Shown: positions 1 to 11,829 of the stretch, piece by piece
Position numbering within the stretch: the stretch's first letter is position 1
Layout of the letters: each line of letters opens with the position of its first letter
NCBI RefSeq assembly: GCF_932526225.1
Contig: NC_064041.1
Span: 6,159,042-6,223,041 of the forward strand
Source: Nematostella vectensis
Taxonomy: Eukaryota > Cnidaria > Anthozoa > Actiniaria > Edwardsiidae
Direction of reading: 5' to 3'
DNA length: 64,000 nt
Translations under genes and position numbers: made by a program
Notes under the pieces: generated by a model
What the model was told of the DNA's origin: nothing
Seen by the model: the letters and a program-made list of their open reading frames with translations, nothing else
Database searches by the model: none

Positions 1-369
1 AAAAATCAAATCTGGTCCTGGATGTATTCCTAATAGTATAAAAAGCAATAAGATTGACACATCCTGTTCTTTCGACTCATCTTGACTTGAATTAAAGTAT
101 GTCAAAATATGTTAGAGGAATCTTGAATTAAGGAGAGTCATTCTACTCCTCTTCGACCTGTCTATGCTAAAAAACATTCATTTTGTAGTGATTCTGCGAG
201 AAGCTGTTGTAATCAAATACAGAAAATGGTTTTCATATACCAGGATTGGCATGTTACCCACAAGTCAGTGCGGGCTTGGACATGTGAGTTCATTGTGATT
301 TCATTTTTTAATTGAGTCTTGAAGAATGTCGATCAACCACTCCTATGTTATTGTTTATGATTGAAAAAA

Positions 370-505
370 CAACGGTTTATCCGCAAGGAAACTTCTCAAA
401 ATAACAAACTGCGAATGAAGTCTGATACGTTACTGACAAGATTTGATTAGAAATATCTTGGTTACTCGCTTGAATTAGCCGATGGAAATGGATACTTTGT
501 GTGGC
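370..505. repeat. Copy of a dispersed foldback repeat (GATGGAAATGGAT core)
   Basis: This stretch matches, in inverted orientation, the right half of the foldback element at 8650-8975. Shared blocks include AATGAAGTCTGATA, ATATCTTGGTTACT and GATGGAAATGGAT. Shorter pieces of the family appear near 37375-37415 and 49095-49200. The first 300 bases of the window contain related fragments and no gene that I can see. Confidence 0.6.
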
Positions 506-792
506 TCGGAAGCATAGAACGGCACCGTGATTTGCAATGTATAAGGTTATAATGCAATACCATACCATATAGTACTATAAGCTTTTATTACTTAGTCAGA
601 TTATCGCGAACTTATACAAAAAATTCCTATACTGCTTAGCATTTTACTTACTAATTTCTTTGCCTCACTAGTTGCTTATCACTATAAGAATTGCCAATAG
701 ATGTAGTGCGGGTTGAATACTTTTTCGTTTTAGGTAGCTACAGGTGCGTTCACAGGAAGGGGGGGCAGTACATGTAAAAGAGACTATTTCAT

Positions 793-1034
793 CACAGGTA
801 GCCCAAGCCCTTTATTTGACCCTATCGAATTTACGGTAATTCGTTTAAAATTTCAAATCGTGAATCTTGAATCTTGAAAAAGGCGCTTTAATACGACCAA
901 AAAAACACGCAAAAAGGAAACATAAACACAACACTAGACTACACACGTCTTTTCAACAAGTTGGTTTTTTTATTTTTAACTAATTTTGATTTTTGAAAAT
1001 CGTTAGGGGAAATAAAGAGCTTGGGCTACCTGTG
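793..1034. mobile_element. MITE with CACAGGTAGCCCAAGC terminal inverted repeats
   Basis: CACAGGTAGCCCAAGC at the left end is matched in inverted orientation by GCTTGGGCTACCTGTG at the right end. The element is 242 bp, AT-rich and non-coding. Flanks TTTCAT and TTTCAA hint at a short target duplication. Superfamily not assigned. Confidence 0.8.
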
Positions 1035-1040
1035 TTTCAA

Positions 1041-1168
1041 TGCCGTCTTCCTTTTAACTCCGGCCTATGTCTGATGTATGTGAATTAGGCTATTGACATG
1101 CAGTACATGTAAGTGCGGCTATTTCCATGCCGTCTTCCTTTTAAACTCCGGCCTATGTCTGATGTACT
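1041..1168. repeat. Direct duplication of the 3' end of the small gene
   Basis: Two copies of an approximately 40 bp segment (about 1041-1080 and 1126-1168) lie 85 bp apart. The right copy encodes the last codons and stop of the gene at 1119-1658. The left copy lies beyond the stop and lacks one base, so it would not read in the same frame. The left copy directly abuts the MITE at 793-1034. Confidence 0.8.
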
Positions 1169-1658
1169 GACAGTATCTTAGCTGGTCGTTCGGTTCTAGG
1201 CCCTGCGCGTCCGTGGGACCTGGGTCGGGTGACTTGTACAAGTTGTTAAAATTCTCCTTACACCCGTCTGTGATCGGCGGTAGAATCATGTCCTGTATGG
1301 ACCGTCTTTCTGGCATCAGATGCTTCAATCTCTCGTGTATCTTATCGCCCGCTGCCATGCCGCTCAGCGGTCGCAGTATTCGTGGCGTGGTGGCTCGGTC
1401 GATGCTGAAAACACTCATTGATCGCCTTTTGTGAAGATATTCAAAATACTCCGCAGAATTCAGTGGTGGTTTTCTTAGAAATTTTCTCAGCTTTCTTGAG
1501 ATCTCTTCGTCCGGGTTTTGGTATAGCGAAGGGACATACCGGGATTTGGGCACATTTGCGCTATGCCTTCTCATTGCCGTTCTCGGTGGTTTGTACATCG
1601 GCTCATTAAGGTTAAGTCCAATCTGCGTGTTGCCACGGTAACTCACTTCAGCCGCCAT
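1119..1658 (-). CDS. Uncharacterised small basic protein (last coding exon)
   Basis: An open frame of 179 codons reads from the ATG at 1658, in a reasonable start context, to TAG at 1119. The frame stays open upstream, and a good acceptor (TAGCTTTCAG) at about 1711 suggests a 5' UTR intron, so this may be the whole coding region or only the last exon. The protein is rich in Arg, Pro and Met. It has a Pro/Arg-rich start, a helical charged middle (EEISRKLRKFLRKPP, then AEYFEYLHKRR) and a basic end (RHRPEFKRKTAWK). I see no signal peptide, membrane segment or recognised domain. Its short basic Pro/Tyr-rich character resembles some cilium or microtubule-associated proteins, but that is only an impression. 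The last dozen or so codons are duplicated just downstream of the stop. Confidence 0.55.
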   Translation of the reverse strand: MAAEVSYRGNTQIGLNLNEPMYKPPRTAMRRHSANVPKSRYVPSLYQNPDEEISRKLRKFLRKPPLNSAEYFEYLHKRRSMSVFSIDRATTPRILRPLSGMAAGDKIHERLKHLMPERRSIQDMILPPITDGCKENFNNLYKSPDPGPTDAQGLEPNDQLRYCQYIRHRPEFKRKTAWK

Positions 1659-1689
1659 TTGCCGCAGTGAAAAATTGTGGCGTCGCAAT

Positions 1690-3282
1690 GTCTACGATAT
1701 CTTTTACTGAAAGCTAAAAATTATAGTAAGAAGTTTTACATTAATGCTAAAAAAGATAAGGTGTCATAGCAGAGTTGGTAAAATCTATTCTTCCAAATAC
1801 CAATCACTCGCAATCTCTTTTCTATAAAGCAATATGAAAAATAAAGCCTACAGAAAGTGTGATTTTTCTCGAATTTTCAAGCCAGCAACACATTTTTTCA
1901 CATCTAAAAATGTACACAAAAAGTCTTATATTTTGAACAGCTTTGAATCTTAACATGTATTTCTATCACTGTCTCTTGTTTCATGTGTCATTCAGAGGAT
2001 CAACATTCAGCAAATCTAGAAGCATCCTTACCTTAATAAAATCTTGTTCCCGTAAGCCTTAAAATCAATCTGCAGCCCTTCGAAGAAACGTTTTCCCACA
2101 GAAAATAAATTTCTGTTAAAATTCTGTAAAATCCGTTCCAATATCAACACGGTTTTTAGTCTTCTAGCCACTTGTGGCGACGGAAAATTGAAATAGATAT
2201 ATCCCAGCAACAAGGGGAATAGTTTATAGTTACCGAACTAGAAAGGCGGGCTCACACGCTGTGCTATTGACTGTCCCTGTAGCTGTTGGCTTAAGCGCAA
2301 TTCCCGTGAAAGACGAACCCCTTTGACAAATCACAACAAAATTACGAAGCTATGAATAATGAATTGGACTTTTTGTTAAAGATGAAAATAAAAATTGAAG
2401 TCATTTAGGAACACTTGGAAGAAAAAAAGAAGAAAAGAGGAAAAAAAATGTTTACTTATCAACATAATTTTGGAAATGATGGTTTTGATGTGGAATGTTC
2501 AAACTTGCAAATCATCTTCAAAAGATTAAAGCATGAAATTAAAATATTCCAAGCCGAAGTATTGTAAATTTAAAATTGCAGGTGGCCCATATACTTAGTC
2601 TATTGATATCCAACCTTGAATGCATGATTAAAGGGGATATTCCACCGTCCCACAATTCCCTGGATTCCTATCTTTTTTTAATAACGATATGTGAAGGGTC
2701 CAAATGATCTTTGGAGACTACTTGTGAGCAGAGAAGCATTCAGGATTTTTTTCTAGGGGTGGAAAAGGACGAGAAGTTGACTCTGTTTACAAGCATGTCT
2801 TTTATCTCAAAGGCGAGGCGGGCATGGAGGGGGAGGGGGTGGGGGTAGCCACAACCCCTTCCCAAGATGCACCACTGGCGGTAATGCACCCCCTCACAAC
2901 TCTGCGGTTTCTCGATTGAGAGGAGATGAGGGACCACATAATGATCCTTCAAACTACTAGCGAGTATGCTAGTTGCAATCTCTCGGATTCAGAAACAATA
3001 CAAGTTAGTTACAAAATGTATAAATAACTCAAAAGGGTAGTGCAACGGGACACGGCGTCCATGTGGGACGCCCTTAGAATAAAAAACTAACTAAATTATA
3101 TAAATTATGTTACATGTGTTAAAGTGCACGGATGACGTTCCGTATCAAATGTGGTGATTAAACTCATCAACACTAGATGATTTGCCGGGTGGGTGCCCAA
3201 TGGCACCGCTCGGTAACCATGGCAACCATGTCACCGTCCCACACTGGGCACCCGTCACACTGATAATCAGTGGAATACTAAG
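1690..3282. other. Non-coding stretch, no gene seen
   Basis: AT-rich sequence with a GGGGGTGGGGGT tract near 2835-2845 and a short inverted repeat around 3185-3255 (GGTGGGTGCCCA against TGGGCACCCG). No exon with supported splice sites was found. The frames open on the minus strand near 2030-2210 and 2740-2950 have no family resemblance. Confidence 0.4.
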
Positions 3283-3600
3283 TGGGGGGGGGGCGGGGGG
3301 GGGGAATAGGTTCGCGGATCGGCGGATTCGACCCCGAAATGCTCACGGATTACGGATTTTGAAGATTATTTCAGCGGATTGGCGGATTTTGGGAGTACGG
3401 CGGATCACGGATTTGTTGACAATTCGGGCGCGGATTTCGGATTTTGACTGCTTTGACGGTCGAATTTCGGATTTTAAATAAATTTCAATCGATGCTATTG
3501 TTTATCTGTCAAACCATGCGGATCTAAAAAAATTCTGCGGATCCACGGATTTGCTCCGAAAGTATTGCGGATCGGCGGATTTACATATCCACACACCCCC
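3283..3600. repeat. CGGAT-rich repeat block between G- and C-runs
   Basis: A G-run at about 3283-3303 and a C-run at about 3596-3612 bracket about 300 bp in which GCGGATxGGCGGATTT-like motifs recur many times. The complementary homopolymer ends could fold on each other. This looks like a non-autonomous element with internal sub-repeats, similar in style to the ATTACGCGG-rich element at 41314-41848 but different in sequence. Confidence 0.5.
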
Positions 3601-3814
3601 CCCCCCCCCCCCGCCAGTAACTATATACCTATCTGGGATGGGAGGGGAGGGAAATCTCTTCTCACTTCTTAGCACGAAACGACGGTTGATCAGAGAGGAT
3701 TTGCCGCTCGGTGCAAAGCTACCCTAGTAAGTACTTCATGTAACCATATTAAAGTGTATCATTTTGGTGTAACCATATTATCAGATTATAGTGTTATATT
3801 GCATTCATATGCAA

Positions 3815-4592
3815 TACATACTGCATTCTCATGTATTTCCTTGTATTCTCATGTATTTCCCTGTATTCTCCTGTATTTCCCTGTATTCTCCTGTATTTCC
3901 CCTGTGTTACCTTGTATTTCCCTGCATTCTCATGTATTTCCTTGTAGTCTCATGTATTTCCCTGTATTCTCCTGTATTTCCCTGTATTCTCCTGTATTTC
4001 CCTGTATCCTCCTGTATTTCCCCTGTGTTACCTTGTATTTCCCTGCATTCTCCTGTATTTCCTTGTATCCCCCTGTATTTCCCCTGTGTTAGCTTGTATT
4101 TCCTTGTATTCTCATGTATCTCCCTGTATTCTCCTGTATTTCCCTGTATTCTCCTGTATTTCCCCTGTGTTACCTTGTATTTCCCTGCATTCTCATGTAT
4201 TTCCTTGTAGTCTCATGTATTTCCCTGTATTCTCCTGTATTTCCCTGTATTCTCCTGTATTTCCCTGTATCCTCCTGTATTTCCCCTGTGTTACCTTGTA
4301 TTTCCCTGCATTCTCCTGTATTTCCTTGTATCCCCCTGTATTTCCCCTGTGTTAGCTTGTATTTCCTTGTATTCTCATGTATCTCCCTGTATTCTCCTGT
4401 ATTCTCCTGTATTTCCCCTGTGTTACCTTGTATTTCCCTGCATTCTCCCTGTATTCTCCTGTATTCTCCTGTATTTCCCCTGTGTTACCTTGTATTTCCC
4501 TGCATTCTCATGTATTTCCTTGTATTCTCATGTATTTCCCTGTATTTCCCTGTATTTTCCTGTATTCTCCTGTATTTCCCTGTATTATCCTA
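3815..4592. repeat. Satellite of 10-bp CTGTATTYYC units with a ~263-bp higher-order period
   Basis: Tandem 10-mers alternate between CTGTATTTCC and CTGTATTCTC, with occasional variants (CTGTGTTACC, CTGCATTCTC). Variant positions recur: CTTGTAGTCT appears at 3941 and again at 4204, giving a higher-order repeat of about 263 bp present almost three times. All plus-strand frames are open only because of the repeat (Cys/Ile/Ser/Tyr/Phe-rich translations), so they are not genes. The array stops a few bases before the duplicated FKBP15 segment. Confidence 0.9.
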
Positions 4593-4597
4593 CTCCT

Positions 4598-4920
4598 AGT
4601 AAATGAAGCTCTGTCTTGACCAAAAAGAGACGCCAATTTCGACGAAATGTAGGACATAGTAGTAAGTACTTAAGTAAAGATCAGAAAGACTTAGGAACAC
4701 AGGGAACAAAACAACGCTGTAAAATAACCAAGATGATGATAAAAACGGTAAATAAGAAACATGCATACCTTCCACTAATCGGTGGTGAGAACGTTCCATC
4801 GTCATCCTCGGAAGAAACGGAAAACATTTCCCGGGAGGAAATTTGGATTGAGGTTTCAGTTTCTTGTGATCGAACCAACTCGTGACAGAACCAAAGGTTC
4901 CACTTCCTACATGTCCGCGC
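4598..4920 (-). pseudogene. Duplicated 5' end of FKBP15 (exon 1, intron 1, part of exon 2)
   Basis: This block is collinear with 55978-56290 and nearly identical apart from scattered substitutions, a roughly 12-bp insertion near 4666 and a few missing bases near 4700. It holds the FKBP15 upstream sequence, exon 1 with its ATG and intact GTATGC donor, intron 1, and the first part of exon 2. The exon 2 acceptor has changed from ACAG to ACAT, and exon 2 is cut at the junction with the satellite, so no FKBP15 product can be made from it. Orientation is the same as the parent, about 51 kb away. Promoter function of the copied upstream sequence is possible but unproven. Confidence 0.93.
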
Positions 4921-5211
4921 AACACGACAATTCGAGCATTCTAACACTTAAAATAATACGAACGCGTGCTTTGGAATAATAAGCAAATTCGGAATTCGGG
5001 ATTCCGGACATTTCTATACCGATTGATTACTTTTTACTTAGATGGGCACAGTAATCTAGACTCTAAAAGCTCTCATGTGACTCAAGCAGGTCTTGATTGA
5101 TTAGCGCATTCCATAATAATATAATAAATGCATCTGTAGCCCTTATCACACCTGTTTTATATGCTGAAACCTGTTCTACACGCCCACAGCAGCTAATAAC
5201 TGCTAAATAAG

Positions 5212-6336
5212 TCACTGTCGTGGATTATATCGTACCACTACACCACCCCTGACAGTAAACTCGTGGCAAGAGTAAAGAGGGTCTGGCACTAGACCCTCAT
5301 ACGGTCTGCGCATGCGCGGCGAAGGAATCAACATATAATCGTCGCCATAAGTCGTTCTCAGTACCCTTCTCCAGTCCGCCGCCACAGGAAACGAGAAGCC
5401 TTCAAAGAGAAGATTGTCAAGCGGGAGTGCTTTGTAGAGGATTTGCTCCTTGTGAGGAAGCTTAGAATTGTCGTAAAAGTCTCCCTGCATTTTTACTGGG
5501 TAGATTTCAAGCATAAGACCATCATGCCACGCGCACTGCTTGTGCTGAAACGTCAAACACCATTTGTAACAGCTCTGAGTGTCACGCAATCTTGGGTTCC
5601 AGGGAGCACCAGGGACGTCATAGTAACGCACCCTTTCATTTCCGTCACGCAACCTTGAATCCTCGACTGGATTATCATCATCAGAATCTCCATCGCCTTT
5701 TTCGGCTATTTCAAGCTCTTTGTCGTGTCTTTGAAGAAAAACACTTTGAGGAAAATTTACCCCATTCTTGATCAAGTAAAGAAGTCTGAAATAATCCTCC
5801 TCTGGGAGAGCGATATCAAGGTCTATATCCCATGGTATATGACCTTTATGCCTTGCGGCGCCTAGCAAAGCTCCTCTTGTTAGCCAGTAGCGGAGGCCAT
5901 AGCGCTTGAATAGTGCGTCGAAAGCTAACAGTAATCTCGTAAGCACGAGCTGTGATTGTCTGATTGTGTTATTCACGGCTTTGCGTATGTCTGTGCAGTC
6001 CCAGCGATCTCCATCCAGCGTACACTTAGCGTTAGGTAGGCTCGCGTAAGGAATGTTATCCAAGTCGAACGAAATCTCCTCCTTTGGATACTCATTATAT
6101 AACCCTTCCTCGCTAGTCACATCGTCAGTAGGCGCTCTTACACGCGAGGTAAACACGCCCCAATTATTTCCTGGAGTTAATACAGACCTCGGTGTCGGTC
6201 TTGGTTTGAATTGAAGCGAGGTCAACAGCAGAAGGATCGAAAATACTAGGATGGCTAAAGCGATGATAATCAGCAAGGATTTCCTTTGTCGCGCAACATT
6301 CCTCGCACATTGAATCCAAAGTCGTGGCTTTCGCAT
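5212..6336 (-). CDS. LicD-family type II membrane protein (putative phosphotransferase/glycosyl-modifying enzyme)
   Basis: A single open exon of 374 residues runs from the ATG at 6336 to TGA at 5212. I prefer this start because the longer open frame has no earlier ATG, and because it gives a short basic cytoplasmic tail (MRKPRLWIQ) before one hydrophobic span (SLLIIIALAILVFSILLL, about residues 20-42), a typical type II Golgi/ER layout. The LicD core is at about residues 145-175: YGLRYWLTRGALLGAARHKG, then IPWDIDLDIALP, whose acidic D-x-D-x-D is the presumed metal/nucleotide site. Family members (LicD, fukutin, FKRP) transfer phosphocholine or ribitol phosphate to glycans. An acidic insert (GDGDSDDDNPVED) follows the core. 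Animal LicD-only proteins are numerous in cnidarians, so I give no gene symbol and infer only membership of the family. Confidence 0.88.
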   Translation of the reverse strand: MRKPRLWIQCARNVARQRKSLLIIIALAILVFSILLLLTSLQFKPRPTPRSVLTPGNNWGVFTSRVRAPTDDVTSEEGLYNEYPKEEISFDLDNIPYASLPNAKCTLDGDRWDCTDIRKAVNNTIRQSQLVLTRLLLAFDALFKRYGLRYWLTRGALLGAARHKGHIPWDIDLDIALPEEDYFRLLYLIKNGVNFPQSVFLQRHDKELEIAEKGDGDSDDDNPVEDSRLRDGNERVRYYDVPGAPWNPRLRDTQSCYKWCLTFQHKQCAWHDGLMLEIYPVKMQGDFYDNSKLPHKEQILYKALPLDNLLFEGFSFPVAADWRRVLRTTYGDDYMLIPSPRMRRPYEGLVPDPLYSCHEFTVRGGVVVRYNPRQ

Positions 6337-7078
6337 TAGCTCTTCACATCCTCTTATATGATATTTGAATTGGTCGTAATTTTTCTCACTTTTAGTCCGG
6401 AAACTTAACTTTGTGGTTCTCCTCTGGAATTCTCCCTTTATTGCGTTACAAATGCCTTTACGCGAAATATGAAATTCGAGCACAGCAACTTGGAAGGTTT
6501 ACTTTTTACTCTTCAGCAATGTATCCGGAGTAAAAAAAAAAACCTTAACATTAAATCGATGAAACTGACTACTTTCGGAAATGATTACTCTCTTAGCCCT
6601 GACCCCCTTCTATATTAATCGTTTTTTTTTTTTTATTTCTTCGTAAATTCCTTCAATTGCAACTTAACATGACACCGCTGTGTACCATAACTTTGACGTA
6701 AAATCTCGCATCTCAAATAAATCTTACATGAACTGTTGATAACAGTTAAATGTTCAACTTTTAATCGTGGGATTGTTGAATTCGATGTACAAACTAAACA
6801 CGACTCAGGATTTCCGTGGTGACCGGGGCATCATCTTATAGCTATCCTACAGCCCGTGATTAGCAACTAAACATATTGTGACGTAGTGAGCAGTTGGATT
6901 AACATAATGGCTATTTTAGCGTGACCGCGACCTCTCCGACAACGACCAAACTAAAAACCACGTTCAGCCTTCGCTCTCTCTTTCTCTCGATTTATGAAAG
7001 GCAGTGCAACGTTCAAAACAAGGAGTTCCCAGTTCATGCTAGCATACTAACTATAGAATATTAGTGAAGCAAGGCACC

Positions 7079-10000
7079 ATGAAGCTCTATGCTACGTGTG
7101 TTCTATTATCCATAGTGATGTGCCATTGTTCTAGTTTTAAAGTGTCCATGATGGCGATGTTTGGCCAAAGCCATTTCCTCGTGATGAACAAGTTGGCAGT
7201 TGAACTAGCCGAGCGCGGTCATAAGGTGAGACCTGCTAACCATTGCCGAATGACGTCAAAAGGAGCATTTGGAATAAGAGCTATTTAAATATGCAATCCG
7301 CATTGATGTAAGAAGTTGACTTAAACAGTACAAGAATACACACATTGGCACCAGTCGGGCCAAGACGGGACGCTAGCACAGTCTATTACCCGTGCAGTTC
7401 GGCAACCATGGACAGCTGTTTCGTCCTTATTAGGACTCGTCAGCATAGCATAGACGGTTTGCCTCAGTTAAAATTCATCGACTCGAACGAAGTGCTATAA
7501 ACCACTGCTTAGATCTATGTGGGATGAGTCCTAAGTGTATAAATTTCAGACTCATGTAAACAAACTTTAAACTGTGAAATTCTTGCTCTCGCGCATACCC
7601 ATGGCAATAGCACCCCCCGTTATACACTTAAAATTTTTAAATTGGTTTCCGTTATATTTTGATATCAAAAGAGGCAAAAAGGTCGAGATTGAATCATCCT
7701 AGTCTAATTGATCCTCATTGTAGTCTCGCTCGTAGGTAGAAATAGGTCGTCATCTTTATGACTCACCCATTGTACCTGGTGATGGTGTTGATGTTTTCGA
7801 ATATTCATTCTAGGTATCAGTCCTGGTCGGAGAAGACGCAGATTATGCGATTGGTAAACCAAATGTCAAGGTCTTCCCTTTGTCGGAGGAACTCCTCAAA
7901 ATGAACACAAACTCCATCAAGTCCATGACAGACTCGAAAACACAGACGTCATTCCATCAACAAGTCAAGGATCTTGTCAGCTTCCAGGAAGGTTATTGTG
8001 ATCACTTTTTCCAGAGTCCCGAGATGGTGGAAGAGATCCGCACGTCCAACGTAGTTATTGGCGACGCTACGTACCTCTGCTCAAATCTTGCCGCAAATAA
8101 GTTCAACCTCCCCCTTATTCAACTCAACCCAACCCCGCTAACCACTCCAACAATGATGGTCTTTGGAATTATTAACAATCCAGCTTATGTTCCTCAAATT
8201 TCGACAGCACTTTCAAGATACATGGGGCTGTTTGATAGATTCAAGAACTTGGGTTTCTATCTCGGGAGTTGTGCTATGTTGGAGTGGTTTTTGTATCCAT
8301 CATATAAACTTGTCAAGGAGAAGCATGGTATTTGCCCAGAGAAGACCATCAGGGAGGTTTTATCAACAGTTGATTTGGTCATTATACCACGTGACTTCAT
8401 TCTTGGACATCCACAGCCCATACCGCCATGTAAGTAGAACGTTCGGATGACGTCATCATAAATGTTTGTGAACTGCTTCACAGCCCCTTGCAACACATCT
8501 TAAAGAATGTCAATTACCACCTCTTTTGCATAGGCGTAGCCAAAAAATGCAGTAAATATATGAGACATTATCTAAAATACAGGCGAAAATGCCTTGAAAT
8601 TCCCTTTTGGGCCCCGTCCTGTTCTTTTTTGTGATTGTTTACTATTGAAAATAGAGAAGTTTATTACTTGCAAGAAAAACTTCAAAATGACATTCTACTA
8701 ATACTGATACGTTATCGACGATATTTGGTTGAAAATATTTTGGTTTAAGGAGAGTGTTCATTAAATACACCGAAGGGGGTATTTAATTTTTCATTTCGTT
8801 CCCCCCCCCCCCTTTCCCGCTCAATGGCGAGTCACACAAAGCATCCATTTCCATCGGGCTAATTCAAGCAAGTAACCAAGATATTTTCAATCAAATACCG
8901 TCTTTAACATATCAGACTTCATTCTTAGATTATTATTTTGAAGTTTACTTACGAATAAACCGCTGCATTATTAATGATAATCAATAACAGAAGAGTGGGT
9001 GATTGACATTCTTTACCAAACAGATCTAGAAAATCTGCATGATTTTCCAAATTCAGGCACGAAAGCGTGACTTTTACAGGTTGAGATTCGAATACAGCCG
9101 TCTTGTAAATTTTTGTTAAAATGAAATAATCTCAAAATGAGCGTAGCGTTTTTTCCAAATTTCGGTTACCCGTCGGTTACCGGTGTCTGCATGAATACTA
9201 TAAGCCTGAGGCGTCTGCGGGCAATCACGTTCCAAGGGAATTTTCAATATGAGGTCGTGTCTAGCTGACGCCATATTAGAAATTATCCAAAAGACCATCA
9301 ATATCATTTTTAGACGTAAAAGAAGTGGGTTACTTCTTGCCCAGTCCCCCAAAGCCATTACCAACCGAGCTAGAGACGTTCATGCAGAGCTCCGGTGAAG
9401 AGGGTGTAATCTTGGTGTCGTTTGGGTCCATGGTTAGCGCTTTGGATGAAGACATAATGGTGATGCTGATGAAGGTCTTCGCTCGATTTCCACAGAAATT
9501 CCTTGTAAAGCTTGACGAAGGTAGGTTTGGTTTCAAATCCCTCTGACGAGGGAGTAGCAGGGCTGGGGCATGGGGGCAAGCGCCCCTCCACCCCTCCCGA
9601 TAGCCTATTTCCAAATCACGCTCTACTGCTCTTAAAGAAAAGGTATAAATCATCACAAGGTTAAAAAAGTATGTGTTAAACGGTTCTGTGAAACTAATAT
9701 GTTTCAAGAGGCGTTCAACATATTTTTTTCAGCCTTGCGTTGATTTATACCTTGTCTACACCACGCCTACGCAGGCCATCTAGTTTTTCTACAGCTTGTC
9801 TGGTCTTACTAGTTTATATACCTCTTAACCCATTAACTCCTGGCTTTTTTTGAGCTGAATTTACAAAAAACAGACTGAAGACAGATACCTCCCCCCCTAT
9901 TCTGAGTTTTATACAGCCCGTCAAAGTCAAACACAGCTGCACCTAGTCAGCAGTATCCAAGCTTTCCAACAGTGCTTTGCGGTCCCCACTTTTAATCCCT

Positions 10001-11829
10001 CTTCGTTGTGCTGAAACCAGCACAAGTTGATGGTTGCTTGTATTTTTCATCAAAAATACAGCTATGAGCATATAAGGAGAGTGTCTCAGGACATCATGAA
10101 GTCTTTTGGGGCATAATTGAGTGCTTTGCTTATGGATATTTGCAAGCAAAGGTGGATTTGACTTTGGGGAGAGGAGTGTTGACTGGCCCTCCCCTCGTGA
10201 ATTTTCCCCTGGATCTCCCAGAATGCTTTGCAATACGTAAAGATATTTTCGTGGTTGTACAATCCTTCAAGGAATGGACATTGTGTTTTGAGGCCAAGGA
10301 AATGTACCTGGAGGATCAGAATAAAGGTATCTATTTGTGTCTTGAGCTGTGTTTGCTGATCTCTCCCCCTTGTGTGGTATTTTGAGCGTTTTATTGAGAG
10401 GGGTGATTCTGCTTTTCTCTCCTTGTTCGATTTGAGATTTGTCGAAGAACCTGTGCTATTATTTGGCTTAAGAGTAGATGCCAACACCTTGGTTGGATGC
10501 ATATCTGCAAGACCATTTATCCCTTAGACTGATGCCTGAGTATCTTTATCTTGTTGTGTTTATTTTGAATTTATGAATTTTTTGGGTTGTGGGTACTTCC
10601 CAAAGCCGGTACAGGCCGGTTGAGGGGTCAATGTGATAAAGCAGCTTCAAATCGAGACCCTGTGCTAAAATTACATTAAAATGTAACAGAATAAGCAAGG
10701 GCCTCGTTTTAAAGCTTTTGTTTAAGAGCAGTGGAGCGTTATTCGGAAATGAGCTATAATTTTGAAAGCCGTATAATTTTGGTCCGTCAAGCTGTGTTTT
10801 TCAACGGTATTTTTTTATAAATGTGATCTCCCTCCCCTAAGGCAATTCCAATAAAACGTTTGCCTCGGGAAGAGGAGATACATGAATCTCTGTATGTAAT
10901 ATACCTTGTCTCTGAAATAACCCTTGTCCATGGCATGCAGTGACTGAAATGCATTGATTACTAGATTCTTAATTTTTTTTAAAATAACCCTTTTTTCCAT
11001 GGTATGCAAAGATGGTACAAATTTTAAATACTCATTATATGACTGACGAGAGATTTTTTTATTAAGAGAAACTCCCAGAAGGGTCCATCCCGTCAAACGT
11101 GCGAACAGTCAAATGGCTTCCACAGAATGACTTACTTGGCCACAGCAAGACTAAGCTGTTCATCACACACGCGGGAGCCAATGGGCTTGCGGAGTCTGCA
11201 TATCATGGTGTACCAATGATCTGCGTGCCACTCTTTGGGGATCAGAATCAAAACGCGCAGGTTGCTAAGGATGTTGGGATTGCTGAAGTGGTTATGCTGT
11301 CGGATATTACCGCTGACCAATTGTTCAGTGTTATGCAGGCTGTTTTGAAAGGAAAAAGGTGAGTATTTATTATGTTTTTTACCCTGTTTTTAGTTACTCA
11401 ATGGCCAATTACTGGCGTTACACATGATTCGCATAGACCCAAAACACCACAGTTATTCGCAAATATAGAAGGATAGCGGCTACGGTCGCTCTAGGCTGCT
11501 TGCAGGCTAAAATAAAAATAAAAATTTTAAAATCTTTCGTCTTTAGGTATCACGAAAACTCCGCCCGAGTCTCCAGAGTTATGAGAAAACGGCCGCGTGC
11601 GCCTGTGGTGGAAGCCGCTGACCTCGTGGAGTACGTGCAGGCTCTAGGCCACATGGGTCACCTGAGGCCCCATGGTTTCTCTTTGCCATTCTATCAGCTT
11701 TACATGCTAGATGTGCTCGCGGTGCTTGTAATGGCCCTTTTGATTCTTATCGCTTTGGTTCTGTCTCTAGTTAACGCTGTTGTGAAGATGTGTAAGAACG
11801 ATTCGAGTGAAACGAAAAAGAATAAATGA
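7079..11829 (+). CDS. UDP-glycosyltransferase (UGT family 1), five exons
   Basis: Exons 7079-7225, 7814-8429, 9314-9520, 11067-11358 and 11547-11829 join in phase to 514 residues. The protein conjugates small lipophilic molecules with a sugar from a UDP-sugar in the ER lumen. Residues 1-18 are a signal peptide. The MFGQSHF motif (about residues 27-33) holds the expected catalytic His region, and [16 protein letters not shown] is typical of the N-terminal acceptor domain. Exon 3 gives the [11 protein letters not shown] strand. Exon 4 carries the UDP-sugar signature ([20 protein letters not shown], then HAGANG, then [18 protein letters not shown]). Here HAG replaces the usual HGG. Exon 5 ends with a membrane span ([19 protein letters not shown]) and a lysine-rich tail ending KKNK, an ER-retrieval KKxx motif. 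Length and architecture are normal and no breaks are seen. The sugar donor and substrates cannot be deduced. Confidence 0.95.
8533..8640. mobile_element. Fragment of the GGCGTAGCC MITE family
   Basis: AGGCGTAGCC followed by AAAAAATGCAGTAAATATATGA and ending in CCTTTTGGGCCCC (about 8531-8617) matches the fuller copy at 32027-32181. The right terminal repeat is missing. It lies in intron 2 of the UGT gene. Confidence 0.6.
8650..8975. mobile_element. Foldback element in UGT intron 2
   Basis: The left half (TTCAAAATGACATTCTACT, then TTGAAAATATTTTGGTT) is repeated in inverted orientation in the right half, around a C-run at about 8803-8815. It is non-coding. Partial copies are at 370-505 and elsewhere in the window. 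Confidence 0.6.

Noticed and set aside
3754-4619. Several long overlapping open frames on plus giving Cys/Ile/Ser/Tyr/Phe-rich proteins
   Set aside because: They are translations of the 10-bp satellite in different frames. Openness follows from the repeat having no stop in those phases.
5443-5658. 71-codon plus frame opposite the LicD gene
   Set aside because: Antisense to the LicD coding sequence, with no independent support.
10086-10502. 138-codon minus frame and 81-codon plus frame in UGT intron 3
   Set aside because: No start context, splice signals or family resemblance, and each overlaps the other. Probably old repeat sequence.
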